DNA of 64,000 bases, from NCBI GenBank assembly GCA_910578185.1, contig CAJTPN010000016.1:1-64000 (forward strand), read 5' to 3'. Both the position numbers and the translations under genes were made by a program. This document shows, one piece after another, positions 50,654-59,548 of the stretch; position 1 is the first letter of the stretch; every line of letters begins with the position of its first letter. The DNA is from an uncultured Acetatifactor sp. Lineage in GTDB: Bacteria > Bacillota > Clostridia > Lachnospirales > Lachnospiraceae. The notes beneath the pieces were generated by a model. That model did not search any database, had not been told where the DNA came from, and worked only from the letters and a program-made list of their open reading frames with translations.

Positions 50654-52894
50654 TCAAGAATTCTGCCCAGCAGAGGATGAGGCTTCCGCAATCTGTGTCT
50701 CCAACTTCTCAATCAGCTGCTCCACTTCTTCATCTCCGGGTACCAACGCATTTAACTGCCTTGCAACCTCCAGCGCCGCCTGCGTACTTCCTGCCGCCAC
50801 CAGCTGACGAATTTTGAGCTTGACTCCAACGGCCAACACCTGCATTTCTCCCGCCACCTGTCTCTTTTCCTGATTCTCTTTCTCCTCCTGCTCCTTCATC
50901 CGTTCGCTGAGCCAGGTCAAATACCATTTTATCACCGGTTTCAACCCGGGAAGCAGGTTCTTAATAATCTTTACTGTCTTTACGGCCTTGGCATACTCCG
51001 TACCATTGATCTGTCGCTGTAACTCCAACAGCTTGTATGCAGCCTGATCCTCCTCGGACAATACATCCTGACAATCCTGCAAAATCTCAGGTCTATAGAT
51101 CTGCTCACACAGACATATTCTGGATTCCACATATCTGCGTACACCTGCCAGAACCGCATCCGTAGAGACACTGCCCTCCGTATCAGCTTCCTTTATGGCG
51201 CCATAGATACCATAGTAAGCATACCACAACAGCAGCTTTCTGTCCGTTTCCTGCAGACATGCTTCCAGCTGCTCCGTCCACCATGTAGCTTCCTCCCGGA
51301 CACACTTGCCGTAATAGGCCGTGAGCTCACGTTGCCACACATAGTACGGAATCCTCTGAAGACAGGCCGCCGGATCCATTCCCATCTTCCTCTCCAACTC
51401 CAATATATCGTAATCCCGCATCATCTTCATGTTCTGTGACAAATGCTCCCACAAAAAATATACCGCCTGTTCCGCTTCCTCCCTGTCATATTTCTCGCCT
51501 GCCTGATGCCTGCAAAAAGCGTCCGCAAGCTTTACAATTTTCATAAATACATGATCCATTTCACAATCCCGGTAAGCTGCCGCCAGTCGAAGCTTTTCCT
51601 CCAATGTGTCGCCCTGTCCGCACCTTACCACAATAACACTGTACAGAAAATCCTTCCTCTCCCAGTGCTTTGACAGCAGATCACACATCTTGGCAAAGTG
51701 CTCCCGGGTTTCTCCGCCCTTCTCCGGCAGCTTTTCCGCAATCACCTTTGACATTTCCGGTTCTATATAAAGCGTATGTTTTCCAATCTCCATAGCCTGA
51801 AACCATTCCCATGCCACATCATCCCTACCCAAAAGAATCGCCGCATGAATGCCGTTTCCCAATGCCACACATCTGTTAAAGGGCTCAAAGCAACCGCAGG
51901 TAAGGTTTGTGATATATCCCATATAGGATTCTTCATCCTCCTGAAACTCCTGAAATCTCTTCCAATAAAACTCCGCCTTCTCGAAACTCTTTTCCGGTTT
52001 CTCTGTACGCATGTATCCGTCCGCAAGCTTTCCGGCAATAAGTGCCTTTGCCATGGGATCCACCCATTCCAGCTGCAAATACTTTTCTCCCGCTTCAATA
52101 GCGGCCTCAAAACGCCATTTCTCCATATAGAGTGAAACCACATTGGCATAAAGAGAAGAAAGACAGAATCCATCCTCAATGGGACCGCTCTCCGCAGTCT
52201 CAATTCCTTTTAAAGAGTATTCCAGAGACTTCTCCCACTCATCATTGACGCTGTACTCCTGCACCAACTGCAGAATATGCTTCATATTGCGGGGACTTGC
52301 CTTGTGTTCCTTGAGCAGAGGCACAATGTTTCGCGCCGCATGGGCACGGCGTTCTTCCTCGCTGTCGTAAAGATATCCGTAATGATGCACAAATGCTTTG
52401 AATTTCTTAGGCTTGCCCACGGTCAAATTAAAACATTCATGTATGGAATAGACAAACTTTACCTCCGGCGTCACCTGAGTCATACGCCCTACCAGCAGAT
52501 CCGAATACAACGTTCCCTCACGGTTGGCATAATTACGCTGATAATAAGCCCCGAGACCATAATGCTTGTATTCTCCCGAATTAAAAAACTCAATGATCTC
52601 CGTGACATCCTCAAACCATTCATCATCATCCAGAAACAGGAACCACTTGCCTTTTGCCTGCTTTAATCCCACATTTCTGGCCTTGGAAAAATCATTGCAC
52701 CACTTAAAATTAATAATATGATCCGTATATTCCTCAATAATGGAACGCACCTGCTCCCCGCATCCCGTATCGGTTAAAATAAGTTCTGACGGAACCGCCT
52801 CCAGCAAAGGCTGTATGGAATCCAAACATTTCCGCACCGTATCCGGTCGATTGGATATCAGTATGGATATGGTCAAAAGAATCTTCTTGCTCAT
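50654..52894 (-). CDS. GT2 glycosyltransferase with long helical-repeat tail
   Basis: 746 residues from ATG 52894 (GGGAGGG upstream). GT2 domain: LTISILISNRPDTVRKCLDS, LTDTGCGEQ, NDFSKARNVGLKQAKGKW and FLDDDEWF; the same YCxEF-like HECF region (VKFVYSIHECFN). About 480 residues of TPR-like helices follow. It is a paralog of the neighbouring 500-residue enzyme, with the same GT2 core but a longer tail. Substrate unknown; a role in flagellin or surface glycan synthesis is inferred from the neighbouring flagellin genes. Confidence 0.72.
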   Translation of the reverse strand: MSKKILLTISILISNRPDTVRKCLDSIQPLLEAVPSELILTDTGCGEQVRSIIEEYTDHIINFKWCNDFSKARNVGLKQAKGKWFLFLDDDEWFEDVTEIIEFFNSGEYKHYGLGAYYQRNYANREGTLYSDLLVGRMTQVTPEVKFVYSIHECFNLTVGKPKKFKAFVHHYGYLYDSEEERRAHAARNIVPLLKEHKASPRNMKHILQLVQEYSVNDEWEKSLEYSLKGIETAESGPIEDGFCLSSLYANVVSLYMEKWRFEAAIEAGEKYLQLEWVDPMAKALIAGKLADGYMRTEKPEKSFEKAEFYWKRFQEFQEDEESYMGYITNLTCGCFEPFNRCVALGNGIHAAILLGRDDVAWEWFQAMEIGKHTLYIEPEMSKVIAEKLPEKGGETREHFAKMCDLLSKHWERKDFLYSVIVVRCGQGDTLEEKLRLAAAYRDCEMDHVFMKIVKLADAFCRHQAGEKYDREEAEQAVYFLWEHLSQNMKMMRDYDILELERKMGMDPAACLQRIPYYVWQRELTAYYGKCVREEATWWTEQLEACLQETDRKLLLWYAYYGIYGAIKEADTEGSVSTDAVLAGVRRYVESRICLCEQIYRPEILQDCQDVLSEEDQAAYKLLELQRQINGTEYAKAVKTVKIIKNLLPGLKPVIKWYLTWLSERMKEQEEKENQEKRQVAGEMQVLAVGVKLKIRQLVAAGSTQAALEVARQLNALVPGDEEVEQLIEKLETQIAEASSSAGQNS

Positions 52895-52990
52895 AATTAT
52901 TTCCCTCCCTGGCAGTAGATGATCAATCATTCATCACTACTTACCATCATACCGCACTTCCGGTTAAAATGCAACGAAAACAAGGGGGAA

Positions 52991-53031
52991 CAAAAGCAGC
53001 CGCCTTCCGAAACAGAAGACGGCTGCTTTGA
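52991..53031 (-). terminator. Terminator at the end of the protease-like operon
   Basis: Stem AAAGCAGCCG (53002 end) with CGGCTGCTTT (53020-53029) and an inner CTTC/GAAG pair, then TTTTG on the minus strand. It lies 10 bases after the small gene and closes the accessory operon. Confidence 0.8.
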
Positions 53032-53040
53032 CAGATACAA

Positions 53041-53223
53041 TCATCTAGTTTGTATTCCCTGTGCTCTTTTTAGCCCCATAGCTATTTTGTTTTCGTTAAT
53101 AAGAATATTTCTTTCCATTCTTTCATTCATTTCCTCGGTATGCTCCGTTAAACATTTGGTATCAAATTCACAATCTGTTCTAATTGAGGTAATTACCGAC
53201 TTATTTACTTTCACATCCTTCAT
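53041..53223 (-). CDS. Small protein of the accessory operon (60 aa)
   Basis: 60 residues, MKDVKVNKSVITSIRTDCEF to RAQGIQTR, highly charged (Glu/Lys/Arg) with two Cys, predicted helical. GGAAGGGAG stands before the ATG. It follows the protease-like gene by 32 bases and is terminated right after, so it belongs to the same transcript. No family recognised. It could be an immunity, regulatory or adaptor protein. Confidence 0.6.
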   Translation of the reverse strand: MKDVKVNKSVITSIRTDCEFDTKCLTEHTEEMNERMERNILINENKIAMGLKRAQGIQTR

Positions 53224-53255
53224 AAAATACAGTCTCCCTTCCTGTTATTCCTGAT

Positions 53256-55043
53256 TTAAACGTGCTCAAACAGATCATCTATTTTATCCCACTCCACATT
53301 TGCAAAGTTGCTAAACAAAGAAAATATCGGATTCAGATTTAAGTAAAACTTCTTTGTTTCCAACTTATTCTTAAAATCATTATATGTCTCGTTGGGTAAT
53401 CGGTACACTCCAAAATTTGCCACTTTTAATAATATAATACTGCTTTCTTTAGATCTGTTTGATGCGGTTGCATCTATGACAACTTCCGCAAAAGCGTGTC
53501 CTAATTGATACAAGCCAAAAGTTGAAATCTCCGCGACCCAAACAGCCTTTGGCATAGCCACATTTGCATAAAACTTTTTATCCTCTAATGTTTCAACACT
53601 TTTAATACGATACCCTTTATACCTGGCACTATTTGCCAGATAATACCTGATAGTAATTGGATTTTCTAAGGAAACACGCATTGTTTCAACCATGTATTCG
53701 TATTGTTTACACACTTGATTGTCTCTTTGTTCTTCAGCAAATCTTTCGTATTTATCTCTTATATTTTCCACCGCCATCCTTATATTTTCATGTTGCTGTG
53801 CTATAAACGTGTCACAAATATTTATGGCGGAAGAGGCTTCCAGAAATACATGTCTGTCCAGAGGTACGACGAAAGCACTTAATTTATAATCTCTATTTTG
53901 CGTAAAATGACCCATTTCTTCCTCAGAATAAGGAATTTGATTGTCATCCTGAACAATATATTTATCAAATAGCTCTGCTGTATCCATACATGGTAAATTC
54001 CCTAAACGAAATCTCTTACATTTATTCGCTGATTTTTTTGCCCGTCCATGGCCTATGACAAGAGTAGCATGCTTATTCACTTCCTGATTTGGTGCTGTAA
54101 TTGTCAATGTTGGAATGGCAGATTCCACATAATAATGAAACCAATCCCTAAACCCTGTTACATGCTGATCATCCCACAATTTCTTTTCGGATATACTCTC
54201 TTCAGAAAAGGACTTATCATTACTACATCCAATTCTAATATTATCATAAACCAATTTATCTCTTTCTTCACCTTCCGCACGATCCACATCTCCGGTACTA
54301 GCATATATCATTGGAGAAAAACCGAATTTTCCAAGCAAAAATGATATGTCATTACAATACAAACCGTGTGAAGGTAATACTCTTTCTGGTAGCCGTTCTT
54401 TTAATGTGGCCTGCAAATAGCTTGGCAATACCTCTGCGTATCGTGCAGAAAAAGCTGATGCATAATCACATAACTCGCATACTGCTGTTTCTGCACATTT
54501 CATAACTACTCCATCTTGACTTAAAAACGGAAATGCCCTAGTGGTATATGTATTCCCTAATAAATGAAATTTATACTTTGCTGTTGCAAGGTATACATAT
54601 GGATGTATTACTTTTCCATCTCCATTGACAGTAGTCATCTTATATGGATTTAATAATGTGCGCCCTAATGTATGATCCGTCGCGCTGGAATAAGAGGGCC
54701 GAACTACTATTGTTCCTAAAAAATCACAATTTAATTGTTCAGAATACTTACCATCATAAAATTCCATATATGAATGTTCATTATGAAATAAAAACAACCT
54801 TGTACAATGCCTTGGCCAGCTAAAATGAGACTTTGACCAATAATTATAATAGACATCTCTGTAAACTGCATCTATGTAATATTTTTCTATCACCACCGTC
54901 AAGAGCATTTCCGGAAATCCATATCTGGTGCAAATATCTTTAAAATCTTTTTTGTCTAACCATAAATTATTTGACAAAAACTTTTCTAATGTTTCTTCCG
55001 TATCAAGAACTATCAGTTCCGTATTGTCGCTAATTTTTTCCAT
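53256..55043 (-). CDS. Putative papain-like cysteine protease of unknown family
   Basis: 595 residues, no signal peptide or membrane span. A papain-like set is seen: Gln176 in FLSQD (oxyanion position) seven residues before Cys183 in MKCAETAVCEL at the head of a helix, His325 in KHATLVIGHG, and Asp366/367 in KYIVQDDNQIPYS as the third residue. Upstream strands (CDFLGTIVVRPSY, TLGRTLLNPYK) form a conserved-looking N-terminal domain. The C-terminal 200 residues are unrecognised. Assignment is by motif only, so this is a hypothesis. Upstream is a membrane protein, 29 bases away, in the same AT-rich operon. Confidence 0.5.
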   Translation of the reverse strand: MEKISDNTELIVLDTEETLEKFLSNNLWLDKKDFKDICTRYGFPEMLLTVVIEKYYIDAVYRDVYYNYWSKSHFSWPRHCTRLFLFHNEHSYMEFYDGKYSEQLNCDFLGTIVVRPSYSSATDHTLGRTLLNPYKMTTVNGDGKVIHPYVYLATAKYKFHLLGNTYTTRAFPFLSQDGVVMKCAETAVCELCDYASAFSARYAEVLPSYLQATLKERLPERVLPSHGLYCNDISFLLGKFGFSPMIYASTGDVDRAEGEERDKLVYDNIRIGCSNDKSFSEESISEKKLWDDQHVTGFRDWFHYYVESAIPTLTITAPNQEVNKHATLVIGHGRAKKSANKCKRFRLGNLPCMDTAELFDKYIVQDDNQIPYSEEEMGHFTQNRDYKLSAFVVPLDRHVFLEASSAINICDTFIAQQHENIRMAVENIRDKYERFAEEQRDNQVCKQYEYMVETMRVSLENPITIRYYLANSARYKGYRIKSVETLEDKKFYANVAMPKAVWVAEISTFGLYQLGHAFAEVVIDATASNRSKESSIILLKVANFGVYRLPNETYNDFKNKLETKKFYLNLNPIFSLFSNFANVEWDKIDDLFEHV

Positions 55044-55072
55044 AATGTATCATCCTTTCCCGATCCTTAAGC

Positions 55073-55702
55073 TTAATATGAAAATCTAACTCGCTCTATC
55101 AGCTTAACTTGACCTTCAGAAAGACCTATACACTTAATTTTACAGAGACAATCTATCTCTTTACAAAATTCATTTGAGTCCATCTCCTTATAGCCATGTT
55201 TTGACAAAATCTCATTTGCTTCTCTCATGCATTGCTGCTCTGCTGCAGCATAAGCCTTATATTCATTATGCTGTTGCAAAGCAAGGATAATGGCAGTACT
55301 GTTTTCAGATATCTTATACTCTATAAGATTTGAAAATGACAATAACCATGTAATAATTCCTGCAACCAAAAGCAGTGGATTACGTGAATCAATTACTGAC
55401 TTCAATCCAATCGCACCAGCAACCGTTCCCATGAGCTCTCTCCAGTCTGAACAGGTATTTACAATTATATTTCCTGCTTTATAGCTGACCATACCCAACC
55501 CATCTCTTCTTAATTGCGAAGACTTCATTAACACTTCTGCAGGTGTGTCTGTATATTCAGGTGCTTCTATTTGGATTATATCCTGCACTTCCAATAACTG
55601 CACAAGTTTTTCTGCCTCATTATTTTCAATTAGTAAACAAGACGCAAGTCTTTCAACCGCTTCCGCCTTAAATCTTAACAAAGCCTCAATATCCTTCTTC
55701 AT
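55073..55702 (-). CDS. Two-helix membrane protein, first gene of the accessory operon
   Basis: 209 residues from ATG 55702 (AGGGGA upstream; a longer frame to 55753 has no site). Residues 1-85 are soluble and helical. Two hydrophobic segments follow, MGTVAGAIGLKSV (91-103) and NPLLLVAGIITWLLSFSNLI (108-127), then about 80 residues that look like a small winged helix (STAIILALQQH, EANEILSKHGYK, EGQVKLIERVRF). It could be an inner-membrane effector or anchor. No family recognised. It begins the operon with the protease-like protein, suggesting a joint role. Confidence 0.55.
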   Translation of the reverse strand: MKKDIEALLRFKAEAVERLASCLLIENNEAEKLVQLLEVQDIIQIEAPEYTDTPAEVLMKSSQLRRDGLGMVSYKAGNIIVNTCSDWRELMGTVAGAIGLKSVIDSRNPLLLVAGIITWLLSFSNLIEYKISENSTAIILALQQHNEYKAYAAAEQQCMREANEILSKHGYKEMDSNEFCKEIDCLCKIKCIGLSEGQVKLIERVRFSY

Positions 55703-55779
55703 TAGAATTCCCCTAACGCAAAAACTCTCTTTTCCCTTTTTATTTATTTTCAATTCGCTTGTAATATAAGAATGAAATC

Positions 55780-55808
55780 ATTATATCATGAAATTATACA
55801 CATGAAAA
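55780..55808 (-). promoter_or_regulatory. Promoter of the protease-like operon
   Basis: TTTTCA (55803-55808), 17-base spacer, perfect TATAAT (55780-55785) on the minus strand; a second TATAAT overlaps at 55793-55798. About 80 bases before the first gene, in very AT-rich DNA. Confidence 0.5.
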
Positions 55809-55873
55809 TAAAAATTTAAAAACTTTAGGAAAGTACAAATTATGTCAATTACATAAGCCCCCTTCATTTAACC

Positions 55874-55906
55874 TGAAAAAAGGGAGATGCCGAAGCATCT
55901 CCCTTT
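55874..55906 (-). terminator. Terminator of flagellin gene 1
   Basis: Stem GGGAGATGC (55882-55890) with GCATCTCCC (55895-55903), CGAA loop, T-run on the minus strand (55876-55881). Confidence 0.9.
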
Positions 55907-55941
55907 CCCGTTTTCATTATGGTTATCTCACCGCTATGCTA

Positions 55942-57216
55942 TTAGCCTAACAGAGACAGAACGCCCTGATTGCTCTGGTTGGACTGAGCCAGCATTGCCT
56001 GACCAGCCTGTGCCAGAATATTGTTGTTGGAGTAGGTAACCATCTGCGTAGCCATATCCGTATCACGGATAGCGGATTCTGCGCTGGTGGTATTCTCAAC
56101 AATGTTATCCAAGTTGTTGATCGTGTGCTCCAATCTGTTCTGAACAGCACCAAGGGTAGCTCTCTGGCTGGAAACCTTAGCCAATGCATCTGCAACTGTA
56201 TCAATTGCACGTGTAGCCTTTGTTCCATCTTCGCCGCTTACATCCAGACCGTTAACACCAAGTCCTCTTGCGCTCATCTGATTGATGTTCAGAGTGATCT
56301 TGTTGTCATCAGAGGAGTCAGCGCCTACATGCAGGCTCAGGTCAATCGCATCATTCAAGTCTGCGAAAGTCTCAACCTTCAGGTTGGTGCAGCCGCTCTT
56401 ATCTACATAAGTAGAAATGGTCTTGATATCATCGCCGTATGCATGCTTGATTGCTGCGGTCATGTCGTCGATATTGGAGAATGCCTTGCAGGTACCACTC
56501 TTGTTCATCTCGCTCACAACTTCGCTCACGTTCATCTTAGTAACAGTTGAAGAAACGCCGCTTGCTCTGGATGTGCTGGAAACGAATACATAAGTTGTTC
56601 CGCCTACGGTAATCTGCTTTCCTGTCCAAGTCGTGCTTGCGCTTGCAGCAGAAGTCTGATTGGACTTGTTAACCAGCTTAACGCCAGCGATGGTACCGGA
56701 AGAAGTTACGTTCAATGCACCACCTGTAGTAGCTGTAAATACACCTGTCAGGTTGGTCTTAGCCGTGCTGTAGGTCAGGTATCCAACGGAACCTGCATTG
56801 TTACCTTTCAGCAGATAGGTCTCATTGAACTTGGTTGTGGTGGATACACGATCAATTTCGGTAACCAGCTGATCAATTTCGCTCTGGATAGCGTTTCTGT
56901 CGCTCTCGGACATAGGACCGTTAGCAGACTTAACTGCCAGCTCGTTCATTCTCTGCAGCATGTCATGAACTTCTGTCAAAGCACCTTCTGCTGTCTGCAC
57001 TGCACTGATACCGTCCTGTGCGTTAGCGGATGCCTGTGTAAGTCCTCTGATCTGCTTTCTCATCTTCTCGGAAATTGCCAGACCTGCAGCGTCATCTGCT
57101 GCACGGTTGATCTTGTAACCAGATGACAATTTCTCAGTAGCCTTAGCCTGAGATGCAGTGGTAAGGCCTAACATTCTGTTAGAGTTCATAGCTGTAAGAT
57201 TGTGTTGTACTACCAT
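55942..57216 (-). CDS. Flagellin (copy 1)
   Basis: 424 residues. The N-terminus (VVQHNLTAMNSNRMLG, KLSSGYKINRAADDAAGLAI) and C-terminus (AESAIRDTDMATQMVTYSNN, ILAQAGQAMLAQSNQ) are the D0/D1 polymerisation domains. The middle, residues about 150-330, is a Ser/Thr-rich variable domain (for example VFVSSTSRASGVSSTVTK), a good target for O-glycosylation. It is secreted by the flagellar export apparatus without cleavage. Strong GGAGG lies before the start, a CsrA-like hairpin precedes it, and a sigma-D promoter lies about 185 bases upstream. Confidence 0.97.
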   Translation of the reverse strand: MVVQHNLTAMNSNRMLGLTTASQAKATEKLSSGYKINRAADDAAGLAISEKMRKQIRGLTQASANAQDGISAVQTAEGALTEVHDMLQRMNELAVKSANGPMSESDRNAIQSEIDQLVTEIDRVSTTTKFNETYLLKGNNAGSVGYLTYSTAKTNLTGVFTATTGGALNVTSSGTIAGVKLVNKSNQTSAASASTTWTGKQITVGGTTYVFVSSTSRASGVSSTVTKMNVSEVVSEMNKSGTCKAFSNIDDMTAAIKHAYGDDIKTISTYVDKSGCTNLKVETFADLNDAIDLSLHVGADSSDDNKITLNINQMSARGLGVNGLDVSGEDGTKATRAIDTVADALAKVSSQRATLGAVQNRLEHTINNLDNIVENTTSAESAIRDTDMATQMVTYSNNNILAQAGQAMLAQSNQSNQGVLSLLG

Positions 57217-57239
57217 AATTATTCCTCCTTGAATTTGAT

Positions 57240-57255
57240 GCCGCTTCCTTGCGGC
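57240..57255 (-). promoter_or_regulatory. CsrA-binding hairpin in flagellin 1 leader
   Basis: On the mRNA, GCCGC-AAGGAA-GCGGC forms a 5-bp stem with GGA in the loop, about 10 bases before the AAGGAGGAA ribosome binding site, which itself holds a second GGA. Two GGA sites of this kind are the established arrangement for CsrA repression of flagellin translation in Bacillus. Confidence 0.7.
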
Positions 57256-57398
57256 TATTTCCGTCTGCCGTCCATGCGACCCGCACGTTCACATTCGGAG
57301 CAGACTGTAACGGGCGCCTCCCGCGATCGTGCGGATCGCTTCGGGCTTCCAAAGATAAGCCTGAACAAAAAGCTGTTCTCTGCTTTACTTATAATGTA

Positions 57399-57425
57399 TA
57401 TCGGAGTGATTTGGAATTACTTTAG
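57399..57425 (-). promoter_or_regulatory. Sigma-D (FliA-type) promoter of flagellin 1
   Basis: TAAA (57422-57425), 15-base spacer, TCCGATAT (57399-57406) on the minus strand, close to the TAAA-N15-GCCGATAA consensus. About 185 bases before the start. Confidence 0.75.
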
Positions 57426-57600
57426 CTTTTTTTTTACTTTTATATAAATTTATATCATTTTTTTCTCCGATCCACAAGGAAACACTTCAGTCAGCCCATG
57501 ACTTCAAGATTTGAGAAAAAGGCCCTTTCCGCATAGAACAAGGGGAAACTGCAAAAAGAATAAAGTTCCAAGTAGTTCCCTATAGAAGCGTCAAAAGAAT

Positions 57601-57645
57601 AAAATAAAAATGCCATCCTCACAAAGAAACTCTGTGAAGATGACA
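57601..57645 (-). terminator. Terminator of flagellin gene 2
   Basis: Imperfect stem CCATCCTCACAAAG with CTCTGTGAAGATG, then an A/T-rich run (TTTTTATTTTATT on minus, 57598-57610). Lies 25-65 bases after the stop. The remaining part of 57431-57600 shows no gene. Confidence 0.7.
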
Positions 57646-57666
57646 TTGATATATTTATAAAAATGC

Positions 57667-58956
57667 TTACTGAAGCAGTGACAATACTCCTGATGTGGCC
57701 TGGTTTGCCTGTGCCAGCATGGACTGACCTGCCTGTGCCAGAATATTGTTGTTGGAGTATTTAACCATCTCCGTTGCCATATCCGTATCACGAATAGCAG
57801 ACTCAGCACTGGTAGTGTTCTCCACAATATTCTCCAGGTTGGCAATGGTATGCTCCAGACGATTCTGGATTGCACCCAGTGAGGAACGCTGGGAAGATAC
57901 CATCTGCAGCGCCACTGCTACCGTATCTATTGCCCTTGTGGCTGCCTTGCCCGTTTCACCGCTTACATCCAACCCATTCAGTCCAAGAGTTCTTGCACTC
58001 AAGTTCTGCAAATTCATGTATATCTTATTGTCATTAGCAGAATCCGCACCTACATGCAAGCTCAGGTCAATAGCATCATTTACATCCGCAAATGTCTCTA
58101 TTTTCAATTCTACCTTTTTATCTGAATTGACAAAAGTGCTGACTGCCTTGATGTCTTCTCCATAGGCAGCTTTCAAAGCAGATGTCAGCTCATTAATGCT
58201 GCTAAATGCTTTCACTGTACCGGAATTCTTATTAATTTCCTTGACAACTTCACTGACATTCAGCTTCGTCACTGTACTGCTGTCACTGACACGTTTTGCA
58301 GTAGTTCCCTCTACCAACAAGTATGAAACCGTACCAACGGGTCCAAACGCTTTACAGGTATACTCGGTACTCATCGCAGACGTGCCGTTCAATCCGATAG
58401 TAGCAGGTGAAGGTATTGCAGAATTCAGCTTTACACTCAAGGTTCCCGTCTCTTTATTAATGTTCACAGGATTACCAAAGTCAGGGGTCAATCCTTTTGC
58501 AGCCATGCTGTAAGTCATCTTGCCGGGTTCACCTGCATTGGCGCCTCTGAGCAGATATGTCTCATTAAACTTGGATGTGGTGGATACACGATCAATCTCG
58601 CACACCAGCTGATCGATCTCTATCTGGATAGCATCCCTGTCAGATTCGGAAAGTGTTCCGTTTGCAGACTTCACTGTCAGCTCCGTCATTCTCTGCAGCA
58701 TATCATGCACTTCATGCAGCGCACCATCTGCGGTCTGTACTGCACTGACGCCGTCCTGCGCATTTAAAGACGCCTGACTCAAACCTCTGATCTGCTTTCT
58801 CATCTTCTCGCTGATTGCAAGTCCTGCCGCATCATCTGCCGCACGATTAATCTTATATCCAGAAGATAATTTCTCTGTAGACTTAGCCTGGGATGCCGTT
58901 GTCAAACCCAACATTCTGTTGGAATTCATAGCGGTGAGATTGTGTTTTACTATCAT
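57667..58956 (-). CDS. Flagellin (copy 2)
   Basis: 429 residues, a paralog of the copy next to it. The first about 140 and last about 100 residues are nearly identical (IVKHNLTAMNSNRMLGLTTA; RDTDMATEMVKYSNNN), while the variable middle (KGLTPDFGNPVNINKETG onwards) differs. It has its own sigma-D promoter, CsrA-type hairpin and terminator, so the two filament proteins can be made separately. Two diverged flagellins may form a mixed filament or allow antigen change. Confidence 0.97.
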   Translation of the reverse strand: MIVKHNLTAMNSNRMLGLTTASQAKSTEKLSSGYKINRAADDAAGLAISEKMRKQIRGLSQASLNAQDGVSAVQTADGALHEVHDMLQRMTELTVKSANGTLSESDRDAIQIEIDQLVCEIDRVSTTSKFNETYLLRGANAGEPGKMTYSMAAKGLTPDFGNPVNINKETGTLSVKLNSAIPSPATIGLNGTSAMSTEYTCKAFGPVGTVSYLLVEGTTAKRVSDSSTVTKLNVSEVVKEINKNSGTVKAFSSINELTSALKAAYGEDIKAVSTFVNSDKKVELKIETFADVNDAIDLSLHVGADSANDNKIYMNLQNLSARTLGLNGLDVSGETGKAATRAIDTVAVALQMVSSQRSSLGAIQNRLEHTIANLENIVENTTSAESAIRDTDMATEMVKYSNNNILAQAGQSMLAQANQATSGVLSLLQ

Positions 58957-58980
58957 AACTGTGTTCCTCCTTGAATAAAA

Positions 58981-58996
58981 GCCGCTTCCTTGCAGC
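58981..58996 (-). promoter_or_regulatory. CsrA-binding hairpin in flagellin 2 leader
   Basis: On the mRNA, GCTGC-AAGGAA-GCGGC (one G-U pair) with GGA in the loop, about 10 bases before AAGGAGGAA, the same as for copy 1. Confidence 0.7.
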
Positions 58997-59056
58997 TGTC
59001 GCCTCTTGCTTTTTATTTTCCGATTTCGTGAACTTCCTGTTCACCCGTTACATAAT

Positions 59057-59083
59057 ATATCGGACGCATTTTTTAATACTTTA
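59057..59083 (-). promoter_or_regulatory. Sigma-D promoter of flagellin 2
   Basis: TAAA (59080-59083), 15-base spacer, TCCGATAT (59057-59064) on the minus strand; the same -10 sequence as copy 1. Confidence 0.75.
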
Positions 59084-59139
59084 GATTCCCGAGAAAAAAA
59101 ATTACCGCCTTTTGAAAAAATTGTTCTGTATACTTAAAA

Positions 59140-59301
59140 TTATGGTGTTATTACCGGCTTTCCTTCTTTATCAAGTAACGGAGTTAAACCACCTGCATTT
59201 CCACTTCTGCGAAACACATAATTTACACCTGTCTCTATGTCAACCCAAATTTCAACCACTTCAAATGTCCCCTGACCATAAACTTTTTTAAAACGCTCCA
59301 T
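59140..59301 (-). CDS. DUF6440-like small protein
   Basis: 53 residues from ATG 59301 (AGGAGG upstream): MERFKKVYGQGTFEVVEIWV through VDIETGVNYVFRRSGNAGG to LTPLLDKEGKPVITP. The pattern VDxxTGVNYxFRxxGNAGGLTPLLD is what I recall for DUF6440, a small family of unknown function. No Cys, no membrane span. It sits between the fliT-like gene terminator and the flagellin 2 promoter, which may be chance. Confidence 0.75.
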   Translation of the reverse strand: MERFKKVYGQGTFEVVEIWVDIETGVNYVFRRSGNAGGLTPLLDKEGKPVITP

Positions 59302-59387
59302 GAATTTTCCTCCTATTGATTACAATTCACTTTTTACAATTATCAATATACTCACCGGAAACACTTTTCCCAGAAGGGAGAAAAAAC

Positions 59388-59418
59388 AAAAGATTCCGCA
59401 GCTGCTGCGGAATCTTTT
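59388..59418 (-). terminator. Terminator of the flaG-fliD-fliS operon
   Basis: AAAAGATTCCGCAG with CTGCGGAATCTTTT around a 3-nt loop (59388-59418). Strong stem, with T-run on both sides. Confidence 0.85.
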
Positions 59419-59548
59419 GAAACTCTCACATTCTTTTCCTCCTGTGACAGCTCCCTATACAGCCGTCCACCATGAATCAGGCATCACACACAGATACGCC
59501 CTGTATGCTTTTCCATGCGCTTCGTCCACCCAATTCACTGCCACGGCG

